Assembly (NCBI GenBank): GCA_947631615.1
Contig: CANRLX010000005.1
Span: 23,217-87,216 of the forward strand
Length of the DNA: 64,000 nt
Direction of reading: 5' to 3'
From: an uncultured Acetatifactor sp.
Lineage (GTDB): Bacteria > Bacillota > Clostridia > Lachnospirales > Lachnospiraceae
Below, in pieces: positions 17,454 through 25,050 of this stretch. A model generated the notes under the pieces. It saw nothing but the letters and a program-made list of their open reading frames with translations, was not told the DNA's origin and did no database searches. The stretch's first letter is position 1; every line of letters begins with the position of its first letter. A program made the translations under genes and the position numbers.

Positions 17454-18758
17454 TCAGTAGTACATCCCGCCCCGAAAAATTCCCCAAAAGTAGTATAGTC
17501 CGCACGCAAGATGCCACAAAAGCGCCAGCCACTGCGCGCAAACGCACAGCCCGAAGAAGCTCCCCGCTCCCTTTCTACTGCCGTCTGACCGGCTTCCAAA
17601 GCATTGGGCCGTATCTTTGAGCAAAAGCGCCGCCGAACTCAAAAATACAAAGAAGATCCCGTACAGATACCCCCAGGAAAAATTAAAATCTGGCTTGCGG
17701 AAACCTTTCTCATACAGGAAAAATGCCATAGCAAAGCTTATCCCGTACATCTGCCACGAAAAGCGAAAAAGGGGATTGCCCTTCCACTCTTTCCGATGCA
17801 GCAGGAGCACCAGAAGTGGAAAACCCACCGCCAGACAGACCGCCAGCGGAATGTTCCCACAGTACGATCTCCACACCTCGCCGAGGGAAAAACCGATGCC
17901 TCCCTCCGCGCCCTCCTCCGGCACAAACACCCCTCGGTACTGATAGAGCAGATCCAGAAAGGTGGGCACAAAGCACAGGCCCAGACAAATCGACGGCACC
18001 AAATTGCGAAAACGGGCGCGCACCAGCCGATAGGTCATGACAAGTCCCGCCGTCCCCACCAGCACAATGGTAAAGCTGGGCTTGGTCATGGTCGCCGCCA
18101 GCAAAAACAGGGCGAAGAAAAGAAAGTCCCTCACCGCTCCCCCGCCGTCCTTCTCATAGAGATCCAAAAGCCTTACGAGCCACAAAAAGGCCAGGATCGC
18201 AAAAGGCCGGGCCGCCAGATAGGTGGCGTTGTGAAACGGGTTGCCGGTAAAGACTCCCAGATACCGGAAGTTGATCCCCGGAAGATACCTTCCCTCCGGC
18301 GGAAACAGCATGGAGACAAAAAAGAGCGCGACGGTCACCAGACTGATCAGGATCCCCGCCGACCACATCCTGCCCCCGGGAGCTTCCCTCCAGCCCTCGA
18401 GCGCAAGCTGATTCAGAACAAGCCGATTCAGCGCAAGCTTCACCACCACCATTGCCAGCGCCTCCAGGAGCACTGTTGCAAGGGCCACCGCGAGATTTGC
18501 GTCCATAAACAAATGCAGGAAGGCTCCCAGCTTAAAAAAGACGGGATAGGGGAAGTGATAGCCGCTGTCCAATCCTTGCATTTCCAGAATATACGCCTTC
18601 ATATCGGAGTGGTAGATTCCCTCCGCCGTCCAGCAGTACACGGTCTGGCGATAAAAAAGTTTCAACAGAACTGCGGACACCGCGCCCAGCAGCAGCACAA
18701 AAAAAATACCGTCAATATAGCGATCCTTTGAGGCCCGCATCCCGTTTGTACGCTCCAT
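17454..18758 (-). CDS. Polytopic membrane protein, paralogue of 2215-3582
   Basis: This protein of about 434 residues has ten or so membrane segments. It shares YHFPYPVFFKLGAFL, TKPSFTIVLVGTAGL, LYEKGFRKPDFNFSWGYL and YGIFFVFLSSAALLL with the product of 2215-3582. Its function is not recognised; a membrane glycosyltransferase-like role is inferred from context. I prefer ATG 18758 (MERTNG), eight bases after GGGAG, over the in-frame GTG at 18767. It has its own promoter at 18802-18830 and runs into the T-box/tyrS remnant, so its 3' flank looks like a recombination junction. Confidence 0.7.
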   Translation of the reverse strand: MERTNGMRASKDRYIDGIFFVLLLGAVSAVLLKLFYRQTVYCWTAEGIYHSDMKAYILEMQGLDSGYHFPYPVFFKLGAFLHLFMDANLAVALATVLLEALAMVVVKLALNRLVLNQLALEGWREAPGGRMWSAGILISLVTVALFFVSMLFPPEGRYLPGINFRYLGVFTGNPFHNATYLAARPFAILAFLWLVRLLDLYEKDGGGAVRDFLFFALFLLAATMTKPSFTIVLVGTAGLVMTYRLVRARFRNLVPSICLGLCFVPTFLDLLYQYRGVFVPEEGAEGGIGFSLGEVWRSYCGNIPLAVCLAVGFPLLVLLLHRKEWKGNPLFRFSWQMYGISFAMAFFLYEKGFRKPDFNFSWGYLYGIFFVFLSSAALLLKDTAQCFGSRSDGSRKGAGSFFGLCVCAQWLALLWHLACGLYYFWGIFRGGMYY

Positions 18759-18801
18759 ACCGCCCACTCCCTGTTGTTTTTTCTTTGCTCCTCACTCCTT
18801 T

Positions 18802-18830
18802 AGTTTACCAGAGCCCGCCCCGCCTTGCAA
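18802..18830 (-). promoter_or_regulatory. Sigma-A promoter of 17454-18758
   Basis: The minus strand reads TTGCAA (18825-18830), a 17-base spacer ending TGG, then TAAACT (18802-18807). It is about 44 bases upstream of the start at 18758 and downstream of the stop of the AstE-like gene. Confidence 0.7.
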
Positions 18831-18845
18831 TAACATCCTTTTCTC

Positions 18846-19778
18846 TCATTCTGTTTTTGGTATCAGCTTAAAGACCGCCGTATTGGCGTAGGTCAGCGGA
18901 TCGTTGTGGGCGAAGAACACGATCCCGTCCACCGGAGAATACAGCTCTTCCAGCGTCTCTCCCTCGTAGGGATCGATGACCCTCGCCGTCGTCTGCCCCC
19001 GGGCCACTTCCTCGCCGACACGCACACACGCCTCAAAGATCCCCGCCTCTTTCGTGCGGATATTCACCATATCCCGATCCTCCACCACCATGGAGAGATA
19101 GCCGTCATGTCCCCGGTATCGCACGATGCCGCGCTTCGCCAGAAAATTCAGAACGCAGCGGATCGCCATGCCCGCGCTCTCCCTGTCCACCTCCTCCGTA
19201 GTGGTGGTGTAGATACTGAAAGCGTGGGTCTCCCAGATCTGCCAGTTGTAATTTAAGGTCGTGGTGTCGTAGGGCCTCGGGGTGCGGAGCACCACATAAG
19301 GCATCCCGAAGAGCTTCGCCAGTTCCACATCTTCAAAACCGGTCTTCATCATGCGGACATGCGGCGTGAAGGTGCCCGGCATATAAAAGGAGGCAAACTG
19401 CATACCGTAGTCGTAATGCTGGATCACATCAAAGACTCCCGCCGCGATCCTCTGGGTGGTCTCCCCCAGGTCGTAGCCGGGAAACATCCGGTTAATATCC
19501 GTGTTATCCGTGGGCCAAAACCGCTTCTTGATGTTCATGGAACAGGGGTTGACCGAGGGGATCACCAGGATCCGGTGCCCGTCGATCAACTGCCCCTCCT
19601 GCTCCATAAACTTCAGCCGTTTCACAAGCTGGGAGCAGGTGTAGAGCTGCTGGATCTCATTTCCGCGGATACTGCCCACGATACAGACAGATTTCTTTCC
19701 CTTTCCAAACTCGTACCCCGTCACGCGAAAGTTGTCGCGGTAAAGGGACCGGATCTCATATATCACCTTTTTCTTCAT
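18846..19778 (-). CDS. AstE/AspA-like (M14) protein with lost metal ligands, likely pseudoenzyme
   Basis: This 310-residue protein aligns with the neighbouring 19941-20894 product along its length: shared NP, DINRMFPG versus DMNRLFPG, a VIDP/IIDP segment and the C-terminal SPVDGI block. The zinc-binding and catalytic positions are changed. HGxE is RGNE (Arg38, Glu41), the DIHAS histidine is Phe128 in MQFAS, and the catalytic Glu region VVEMG reads IYTTT. It is unlikely to be a zinc carboxypeptidase or deacylase and may instead be a binding or regulatory partner of its paralogue. It is the last gene of the ATP-grasp operon. ATG at 19778. Confidence 0.8.
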   Translation of the reverse strand: MKKKVIYEIRSLYRDNFRVTGYEFGKGKKSVCIVGSIRGNEIQQLYTCSQLVKRLKFMEQEGQLIDGHRILVIPSVNPCSMNIKKRFWPTDNTDINRMFPGYDLGETTQRIAAGVFDVIQHYDYGMQFASFYMPGTFTPHVRMMKTGFEDVELAKLFGMPYVVLRTPRPYDTTTLNYNWQIWETHAFSIYTTTTEEVDRESAGMAIRCVLNFLAKRGIVRYRGHDGYLSMVVEDRDMVNIRTKEAGIFEACVRVGEEVARGQTTARVIDPYEGETLEELYSPVDGIVFFAHNDPLTYANTAVFKLIPKTE

Positions 19779-19796
19779 GACATTTTCTTCTCTCCC

Positions 19797-19950
19797 ACGG
19801 CGTTTTCCCGTGTGTTATTTCCTGTATATTATTTGCCGTGCGCTGGTTTCTGCGTGTTATTTCCTGCACGTTATTTCCCGCATATTATTTGCAGTGCGCT
19901 ATTTGCCGCGCGCTGGTTTCTGTGCATCATTTCCTGTGTGTTATTTCCCG
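19797..19950. repeat. 14-bp tandem repeat, 11 units
   Basis: Eleven consecutive 14-bp units with no slippage lie at 19797, 19811, 19825 and so on to 19937. On the plus strand they follow the pattern tGyGtTATTTcCyG, with units such as TGTGTTATTTCCTG, CACGTTATTTCCCG and TGCGCTATTTGCCG. The last unit covers the final codons and stop of the AstE-like gene at 19941, so the array has grown into or from that gene end. It fills the whole gap between the two AstE-like genes. Confidence 0.9.
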
Positions 19951-20894
19951 TGTCCCAGGGCTTCCTTCCTCAAAAGCCGACCCACCAGGGAGCCCTCGTC
20001 CACAATGGGATATTCGCGGATCGTGAAAAGGATCCCGTCCACCGGCGACTGCACCTCATCCAGCACGATCCCCCGCAGAGGATCTATAATGCGCCCGATC
20101 AGGTCGCCCTTTTTAAGCATCTCCCAGTGCTTCACATCCTGCACAAAGACGCCGGAGGTGGCCGCGTTCAGATAGCTGACATCGTCGGGATCCTCGGAGA
20201 GGATCGGCTGTCTCGGGACGATGGTGTCCCCCTTCCAGATGCCCAGCTTTTTCATCAGACAGAAAATCCCATCCACCAGCTGCTCGCAGTAAGATCTGGT
20301 GATGCGCATTCCCACGCCCATCTCCACCACAAGGGTGGGGGTATTGCGGCTGTTTAGGCTGAAGGCAAAGGTGGATTCCAGCACCGTGCTCGCCCCGTGT
20401 ACCCAGATAAAATCTACATTGGCCTCCCTTGCGAGGGGCACCAGCCAATCCTTGTGCAGCTCGTTGATCCGGATCTGGGGGATCTCCGTCAGATAAATGT
20501 TGCTGGCGTGAATGTCGATACACAGATCGGAGCCCTGAACGTCCCTGATGATCCCTGCCGCCAGATATTCGGTCATATCGCCGTCGCGGCTTCCGGGAAA
20601 CAAGCGGTTCATATCCAGGTCAAAGCCGGGGATCCCCCGGGTGACAGAATCGATCCCCAGCGGATTCATAGCCGGATAAATATCCACGATGCCGGTGAGA
20701 TTCTCCTTTTGCTCCTCAATGCGCCTCGTCAGCTCAAAACAGACATACTGCCCCTCCAGCTCGTCGCCGTGGATTCCGGTGACGATACTGATGCGCTTGC
20801 GTTTGGTCCCCTTCCCCTCCGGAAGGATCCGGTGTTTTTTGATCTCCAGCGTTTCCTTCACAGGAAGCTCTACGGAGGCGATCGTTTTGATCAT
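19941..20894 (-). CDS. AstE/AspA-family zinc deacylase or carboxypeptidase
   Basis: This is a protein of about 317 residues in the succinylglutamate desuccinylase/aspartoacylase branch of M14. Zinc ligands are visible as His42 and Glu45 in GIHGDE and His129 in DIHAS. The catalytic Glu is probably Glu191 in VVEMGVG, and DMNRLFPG is the arginine-containing substrate block. Members cleave amide bonds of N-acylated amino acids or small peptides. The C-terminal domain (from about residue 230) is a lipoyl-like barrel. The ATG at 20894 follows AAAGGTAGG. It is encoded after the transglutaminase-like gene; the substrate is perhaps the product of the ATP-grasp ligase (inference). Confidence 0.85.
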   Translation of the reverse strand: MIKTIASVELPVKETLEIKKHRILPEGKGTKRKRISIVTGIHGDELEGQYVCFELTRRIEEQKENLTGIVDIYPAMNPLGIDSVTRGIPGFDLDMNRLFPGSRDGDMTEYLAAGIIRDVQGSDLCIDIHASNIYLTEIPQIRINELHKDWLVPLAREANVDFIWVHGASTVLESTFAFSLNSRNTPTLVVEMGVGMRITRSYCEQLVDGIFCLMKKLGIWKGDTIVPRQPILSEDPDDVSYLNAATSGVFVQDVKHWEMLKKGDLIGRIIDPLRGIVLDEVQSPVDGILFTIREYPIVDEGSLVGRLLRKEALGHGK

Positions 20895-20922
20895 AAGCAA
20901 CCTACCTTTCCGTTCCTAAGTT

Positions 20923-21729
20923 TCATGCGTCCGCGTCCCTGACGATCACGCTCACCGTCTGGGTCTGCGCGCCGCCGCCGTGGATAACGCCACGGTTGAT
21001 CCTGCAGTCGGAGGCGTCCCGTCCCACGCCCAGACGGATATGGGAGTCGGTGACGACGCAGTCGTTGGTGGGATCAAACGCGTACCAGCTTCCGTCACAG
21101 AGCGCCTCCGCCCAGGCGTGGCTGTAGCCCTCTCCCAGCAGCATCCCCATGACATAGCGCGCCGGAAAACCGGCAAGCCTGTACAGCGTGACCAGAATAT
21201 GGGCATAGTCCTGACAGACGCCCTTTCGCTGGCGCCACGCCTCCTCCGCGGTGGTGTTCACCTGGGTGACTCCCTTCTCATAGGTGAAATCCCGATACAG
21301 GCAGTGCATCAGGCGCTCGCATTTGCGAAAGGCGGAGTCCTCCTCCGGCAAGCGCACGCTCTCCCAATAGTTCCGCAGCCCCTCCCCGGGTACGGTCAGC
21401 CCGTGGGGGTATCGGTATGCGCCGAGCATCGCCGGGTTTTCCAGGGGATCGCGGTCGCTCAGCCCCACGCTCACCACGCCGGAGGCACAAAACAGGAAGG
21501 AATCGTGAGAGCTTCTCACGCTGCCATAGAGAAACCGGTTGCCGAAGGAATCCGTTCCCCTCCCCGTCTCCTTCGGGAACTCCTCCGCGCCGGGCTTCAC
21601 CGACAGCCGGATCTCCTCCAGCCTTTGCCTGGCAGTGTCCGCCGGAATACATTTAAACGTATAATAGCAGTTTGCCACCGGCGTCTCATAATCCACCCGC
21701 ATGGAGTAATCAAAGGTAAGCTTTCTCAC
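20923..21729 (-). CDS. Transglutaminase-like cysteine protease (COG1305 type)
   Basis: This is a 268-residue protein. The C-terminal transglutaminase core has the full triad: Cys172 in KGVCQDYAH, His204 in YSHAWAEA and Asp219 in FDPTND. The N-terminal 130 residues match the beta-rich domain usually found before it in this group. No signal peptide is seen, so it acts in the cytoplasm. It likely cleaves or forms an isopeptide bond on a peptide made by the neighbouring ATP-grasp protein. GTG start at 21729 with AAGGAG rather far upstream; the stop is 28 bases before the AstE-like gene start. Confidence 0.88.
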   Translation of the reverse strand: MRKLTFDYSMRVDYETPVANCYYTFKCIPADTARQRLEEIRLSVKPGAEEFPKETGRGTDSFGNRFLYGSVRSSHDSFLFCASGVVSVGLSDRDPLENPAMLGAYRYPHGLTVPGEGLRNYWESVRLPEEDSAFRKCERLMHCLYRDFTYEKGVTQVNTTAEEAWRQRKGVCQDYAHILVTLYRLAGFPARYVMGMLLGEGYSHAWAEALCDGSWYAFDPTNDCVVTDSHIRLGVGRDASDCRINRGVIHGGGAQTQTVSVIVRDADA

Positions 21730-21749
21730 GATCGTCCCAAATCTCCTTA

Positions 21750-22412
21750 TTATAAGAGTGTCTCTACTTCTTCCACAATCTTATAATAATTGATTTCCGG
21801 CTCTTCCACAAGAGCTTTCAGAAGATTTACCTTTTCCCTGTCATATTCCATCCCGCTGCGGTCGATGCGCGGAACCAGCCGGTTGATCTCCCTCTTGAGC
21901 TCCCTCCTGGCGATCCCCAGTCTGGCGTAGAGATCGACGCGCTCGATCCGCTTTCCGGTCTTGATGATATTCCGCACCTGCTGGGAGTCGATGCTGTCGT
22001 CCACGATCCCCCAGAAGGCCAGAATGTTGTCGATCACCCTCTGCATTTCGATCAGCGGGGCTCTGCTGACCCGGGCCTTGTTCATGTCGTAGATCGCCAG
22101 CTGGATGTAGGAGAGGGCCTCCGAGCCGATCTCCTCCCTCAGCACGATGGCATTGTCATACGCGCGGTCCAGATTGCTGAAGATCGAATCCGGATTGGTC
22201 TCGTCAAAGGGATAATTCTGCCGAAACACCTGCTTGGAGCCGTACACGTCCGGAATGTCGATCATCCGGCAGAAGTCGGCGTAGCTGTCCGACTTCTCAT
22301 CCAGCATCGCGTCAAAGCTGCGGGAATACAGGCGCAGCGTAGTGTATACCCGCTCCGAATATCTGCCCAGCCACAGCAGCCGGTTTGTCTGTTCTACTGA
22401 GATAATACCCAT
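21750..22412 (-). CDS. Alpha-E domain (DUF403) protein, short form
   Basis: This 220-residue, mostly helical protein begins GIISVEQTNRLLWLGRYSERV, the characteristic opening of the alpha-E family (COG2307). Conserved acidic and aromatic positions follow, such as SFDAMLDEK and DNAIVLREEIGSEAL. Typical members have about 310 residues, so this is a shortened version. The family has no proven reaction but is almost always encoded beside circularly permuted ATP-grasp and transglutaminase genes, as here. It overlaps the ATP-grasp gene by 19 bases, with GGGAGGAGG inside that gene as its ribosome binding site. Confidence 0.85.
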   Translation of the reverse strand: MGIISVEQTNRLLWLGRYSERVYTTLRLYSRSFDAMLDEKSDSYADFCRMIDIPDVYGSKQVFRQNYPFDETNPDSIFSNLDRAYDNAIVLREEIGSEALSYIQLAIYDMNKARVSRAPLIEMQRVIDNILAFWGIVDDSIDSQQVRNIIKTGKRIERVDLYARLGIARRELKREINRLVPRIDRSGMEYDREKVNLLKALVEEPEINYYKIVEEVETLL

Positions 22413-23713
22413 GTGTCTTTAAATCCTCCTCCCTGAGATGAATTAACGATAAAAGAATCCGGATTCCTGGAAAATCGGGTGAGCCCGCTCTTCCACACCA
22501 TCGGTTCGTCCGCCATCAGCACAAAGGCTCTCAGATCCGCCTTTCTGGGGACTGTCCGGCTCCCCTCCATAATGTCAATATCCAGAAAGTCAATGACCTC
22601 CTGGGCAATAAACCTCCTGGGTTCCGCCTTTAAAAGCGTCATAAAGTGCGCCTTCTGCTCTCCGGTCATGCTGCTGCCGAACACCACGCCGTAGCCCCCC
22701 GCTTCCGCCACATCCTTGAGCACCAGAGAGTCAAAGTGCTCCAGAACGTACCGCATATCCTCCTCGTAAAAGGGCAGATAGGTGGGCGCGTTCTGCAGGA
22801 TCGGCTCCTCCCCCAGATAATACTTCACCATTTTGGGCACAAAGTAATAGATCCCCTTGTCGTCCGCCACTCCGTTGCCGGGCGCGTTCAAGAGCGCAAC
22901 ATTGCCCTTGCGGTAGACATCGTATATATGGGGGATGCCGATCACGGACTCGGGATTGAAATTCATGGGATCCAGGTATTCGTCCGATATCCTGCGGTAC
23001 ACCGCCCCCACGCGCTCCAGCTTGCCGTCATAATTTACATAGTAGAGCTTGTCGTCCCGCACCGTGAGCTCCGCGCCGTTCACCAGATGGGCGCCCGTCT
23101 TTTCCGCCAGATAGGAGTGCTCGAAGTAAGCCGCGTTGTACCGGCCGGGAGTCAGGATCACCGTATGTCCGCCCACGTTGACATAATCCATGGTTTTGCG
23201 CAAAAGCTGCGCATAGTTTCGGTTGTCCTCCAGCTTAACGTGCTGGAAGGTCTCGGGGCTGCTCCTGCGGCAGAGCTCCCTGGCGATCATGGGATAGGAA
23301 GCCCCGGAGGGCACCCGCAGGTTATCCTCCAGCACATACCAGCTCTTGTCCTTCCCCTGCACCAGATCGATCCCGGAGATGTGAGAATAGATCCCCCGGG
23401 CCGGACGCACTCCCTCGCACTCCGCCAGATAACCGCTGGAGGCAAAGATAAAATCCTCAGGCACCACGCCGTCCTTCACGATCTTTTTCTCCCCGTAGAT
23501 ATCCCCCAAAAAGAGATTCAACGCCATCACACGCTGCTTTAATCCCCGTTCCAGATAGGCAAACTCCTCCTTCTCGATGATGCGGGGGATCGCGTCGAAG
23601 GGAAACAGCTGCTCCTTAAAGGTATTGTCCTTGTAAATGCCGAACTTTACGCCGTACCGCGCCAAAAGCTCGTTGACGGTGTCCGCCTGCTCCAACAGAT
23701 CCAAATCATACAT
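22394..23713 (-). CDS. Circularly permuted ATP-grasp type 2 protein
   Basis: This 439-residue protein belongs to the COG2308 ATP-grasp family. YVLEDNLRVPSGASYPMIAR, VGAVYRRISDEYLDP, ALLNAPGNGVADDKGIYYFV and the C-terminal DLRAFVLM are the signature blocks. Such proteins are predicted ATP-dependent carboxylate-amine ligases making peptide-like bonds. The start is ATG 23713 behind AGGAGGGC; the longer open frame up to 23851 runs through a terminator-like leader and is not coding. It is the first gene of a five-gene operon (ligase, alpha-E, transglutaminase, AstE, AstE-like). A wholly cytoplasmic peptide-ligation/processing pathway is inferred. Confidence 0.88.
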   Translation of the reverse strand: MYDLDLLEQADTVNELLARYGVKFGIYKDNTFKEQLFPFDAIPRIIEKEEFAYLERGLKQRVMALNLFLGDIYGEKKIVKDGVVPEDFIFASSGYLAECEGVRPARGIYSHISGIDLVQGKDKSWYVLEDNLRVPSGASYPMIARELCRRSSPETFQHVKLEDNRNYAQLLRKTMDYVNVGGHTVILTPGRYNAAYFEHSYLAEKTGAHLVNGAELTVRDDKLYYVNYDGKLERVGAVYRRISDEYLDPMNFNPESVIGIPHIYDVYRKGNVALLNAPGNGVADDKGIYYFVPKMVKYYLGEEPILQNAPTYLPFYEEDMRYVLEHFDSLVLKDVAEAGGYGVVFGSSMTGEQKAHFMTLLKAEPRRFIAQEVIDFLDIDIMEGSRTVPRKADLRAFVLMADEPMVWKSGLTRFSRNPDSFIVNSSQGGGFKDTWVLSQ

Positions 23714-23732
23714 AGCACGCCCTCCTGTCCAT

Positions 23733-23769
23733 AAAAAAACAAGGACATTCCACTTTCGCAGAACATCCT
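23733..23769 (-). terminator. Attenuator-like terminator in the ATP-grasp leader
   Basis: On the minus strand GGATGTTC-tgcgaaagtg-GAATGTCC, paired partly by G-U, is followed by a run of seven T (23733-23739), only 20 bases before the start codon at 23713. It lies inside the mRNA leader of the promoter at 23823-23851. A small GGGC-GGAA-GCCC hairpin (23799-23811) and an AACAT segment able to pair with ATGTT suggest alternative folding, so this may be a regulated leader. Confidence 0.6.
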
Positions 23770-23822
23770 CGTCCCTTTGTCTCTCTATGTTTTGTCCTGG
23801 GCTTCCGCCCCTGTTGTATACA

Positions 23823-23851
23823 ATAATACAACGTACCTTTTTGCTTGTCAA
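23823..23851 (-). promoter_or_regulatory. Strong sigma-A promoter of the ATP-grasp operon
   Basis: TTGACA (23846-23851), a 17-base spacer and TATTAT (23823-23828) on the minus strand. The -35 box contains the TGA stop codon of gmd, so the operon starts exactly where gmd ends. The leader to the start codon is about 100 bases. Confidence 0.8.
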
Positions 23852-24897
23852 TGCCTTTCTTGCATCCTTGCCTCACGTTTTGCCAGCGCTCTGTCGTGCT
23901 CCGCCATAATGCGCACCAGCTCCTCATAGCTGGTTTTCTGCGGATTCCATCCCAGCACATTCTTCGCCTTGGAGGGATCCCCCCATAAATTGTCCACGTC
24001 GGTAGGGCGGAGCCATGCGGCATTCACGCTCACCAGCAGCTTGCCGGTGGCTTTGTCATAGCCCTTCTCGTCGGCGCCGGAGCCCTCCCACCGGATCTCC
24101 ATGCCGTTGGCCAAAAAGGCCCTCTCCGTAAAGTCTCTCACCGTGTGCTGCTCACCGGTAGCAATGACAAAATCCTCCGGCGTCTCCTGCTGCAGCATCA
24201 TCCACATGCACTCCACATAATCCTTCGCATAGCCCCAGTCGCGCCTGGAGTCCAGATTGCCGAGCTCCAGATGGTCCTGCAGCCCCTCCGCGATACGTCC
24301 CGCCGCCAGGGTGATCTTGCGCGAGACAAAGTTTTCCCCCCGTCTCTCCGACTCGTGGTTAAAGAGGATGCCGTTCACCGCAAACATGCCGTATGCCTCG
24401 CGATACTCCTTCACGATCCAGAAGCCGTACTGCTTCGCCACCGCATAGGGGCTGTAGGGATGGAAGGGGGTCGTCTCCCGCTGGGGGGTCTCTTCCACCT
24501 TGCCAAACAGCTCAGAGGTAGACGCCTGATAGATCCTTGTCTTCTCCGTCAGACCCAGGATGCGGACCGCCTCCAGAACGCGCAACACACCGATGGCGTC
24601 CACCTCTCCGGAATACTCCGGCACGTCGAAGGACACCTGCACATGGGACTGCGCCGCCAGGTTATAGATCTCATCCGGCCGAACCGTGCCAATAATGCGG
24701 CTCAGGGAGGAGGAGTCCGTCAGATCCCCGTCGTGCAGCGTGATGACATTCTTTGCGATCAGATGATCGATGCGCGCAGTGTTGGGAAAGGAGCTGCGCC
24801 TGGTGATCCCGTGCACCTCGTAGCCCTTCTCCAGCAGAAACTCCGCCAGATAGGAGCCGTCCTGCCCTGTAATCCCTGTGATCAATGCTTTTTTCAT
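23848..24897 (-). CDS. gmd: GDP-mannose 4,6-dehydratase
   Basis: This is a protein of about 349 residues, the usual Gmd length. The NADP motif [22 protein letters not shown] opens the protein. [14 protein letters not shown] carries the catalytic Thr/Ser-Glu, and [10 protein letters not shown] gives the Tyr-x3-Lys pair. The C-terminal [18 protein letters not shown] is diagnostic. It makes GDP-4-keto-6-deoxymannose, the precursor of GDP-fucose, GDP-rhamnose or GDP-perosamine; no following reductase is in the window. I use ATG 24897, though an in-frame GTG lies at 24909. It lies downstream of manC and manA on the same strand. Confidence 0.95.
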   Translation of the reverse strand: MKKALITGITGQDGSYLAEFLLEKGYEVHGITRRSSFPNTARIDHLIAKNVITLHDGDLTDSSSLSRIIGTVRPDEIYNLAAQSHVQVSFDVPEYSGEVDAIGVLRVLEAVRILGLTEKTRIYQASTSELFGKVEETPQRETTPFHPYSPYAVAKQYGFWIVKEYREAYGMFAVNGILFNHESERRGENFVSRKITLAAGRIAEGLQDHLELGNLDSRRDWGYAKDYVECMWMMLQQETPEDFVIATGEQHTVRDFTERAFLANGMEIRWEGSGADEKGYDKATGKLLVSVNAAWLRPTDVDNLWGDPSKAKNVLGWNPQKTSYEELVRIMAEHDRALAKREARMQERH

Positions 24898-24953
24898 TCT
24901 CTCGCCCACCTTTTCCTTTTATTGGCTTTCCGCTTTCGTCTTTCTGCGGTTTC

Positions 24954-25037
24954 CGGTTGTACATCTGCAGATCTCGGTTGTAAATCTACAGTTTTCGGTT
25001 GTAAGTCTGCGGTTTTCGGTTGTACATCTACCTCTTT
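24954..25037. repeat. 21-bp tandem repeat, 4 units
   Basis: Units starting at 24954, 24975, 24996 and 25017 share CGGTTGTAmATCTrCrGwTt on the plus strand; a half-conserved fifth unit precedes them from 24933. The array fills most of the gap between the mannose-6-phosphate isomerase gene and gmd and touches the isomerase stop region at 25051. It has no coding sense on either strand that I can support. Confidence 0.85.
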
Positions 25038-25050
25038 TGACTGCAAGGTC

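Noticed and set aside
17604..18731. Plus-strand open frame of 375 codons
   Set aside because: Antisense shadow of the paralogous membrane protein at 17454-18758, with very basic, low-hydrophobicity product.
19797..19950. CRISPR array
   Set aside because: Units are 14 bp with no spacers and no cas genes nearby; it is a simple tandem repeat.
23770..23822. Guanidine (ykkC/mini-ykkC) riboswitch, suggested by GGGACGAGG
   Set aside because: Only one such motif is present and it is not in a hairpin loop; the expected second hairpin and linker are missing.
23714..23851. N-terminal extension of the ATP-grasp gene up to 23851
   Set aside because: It would translate through the promoter and a terminator hairpin; the ATG at 23713 has a strong ribosome binding site and gives the family's normal start.
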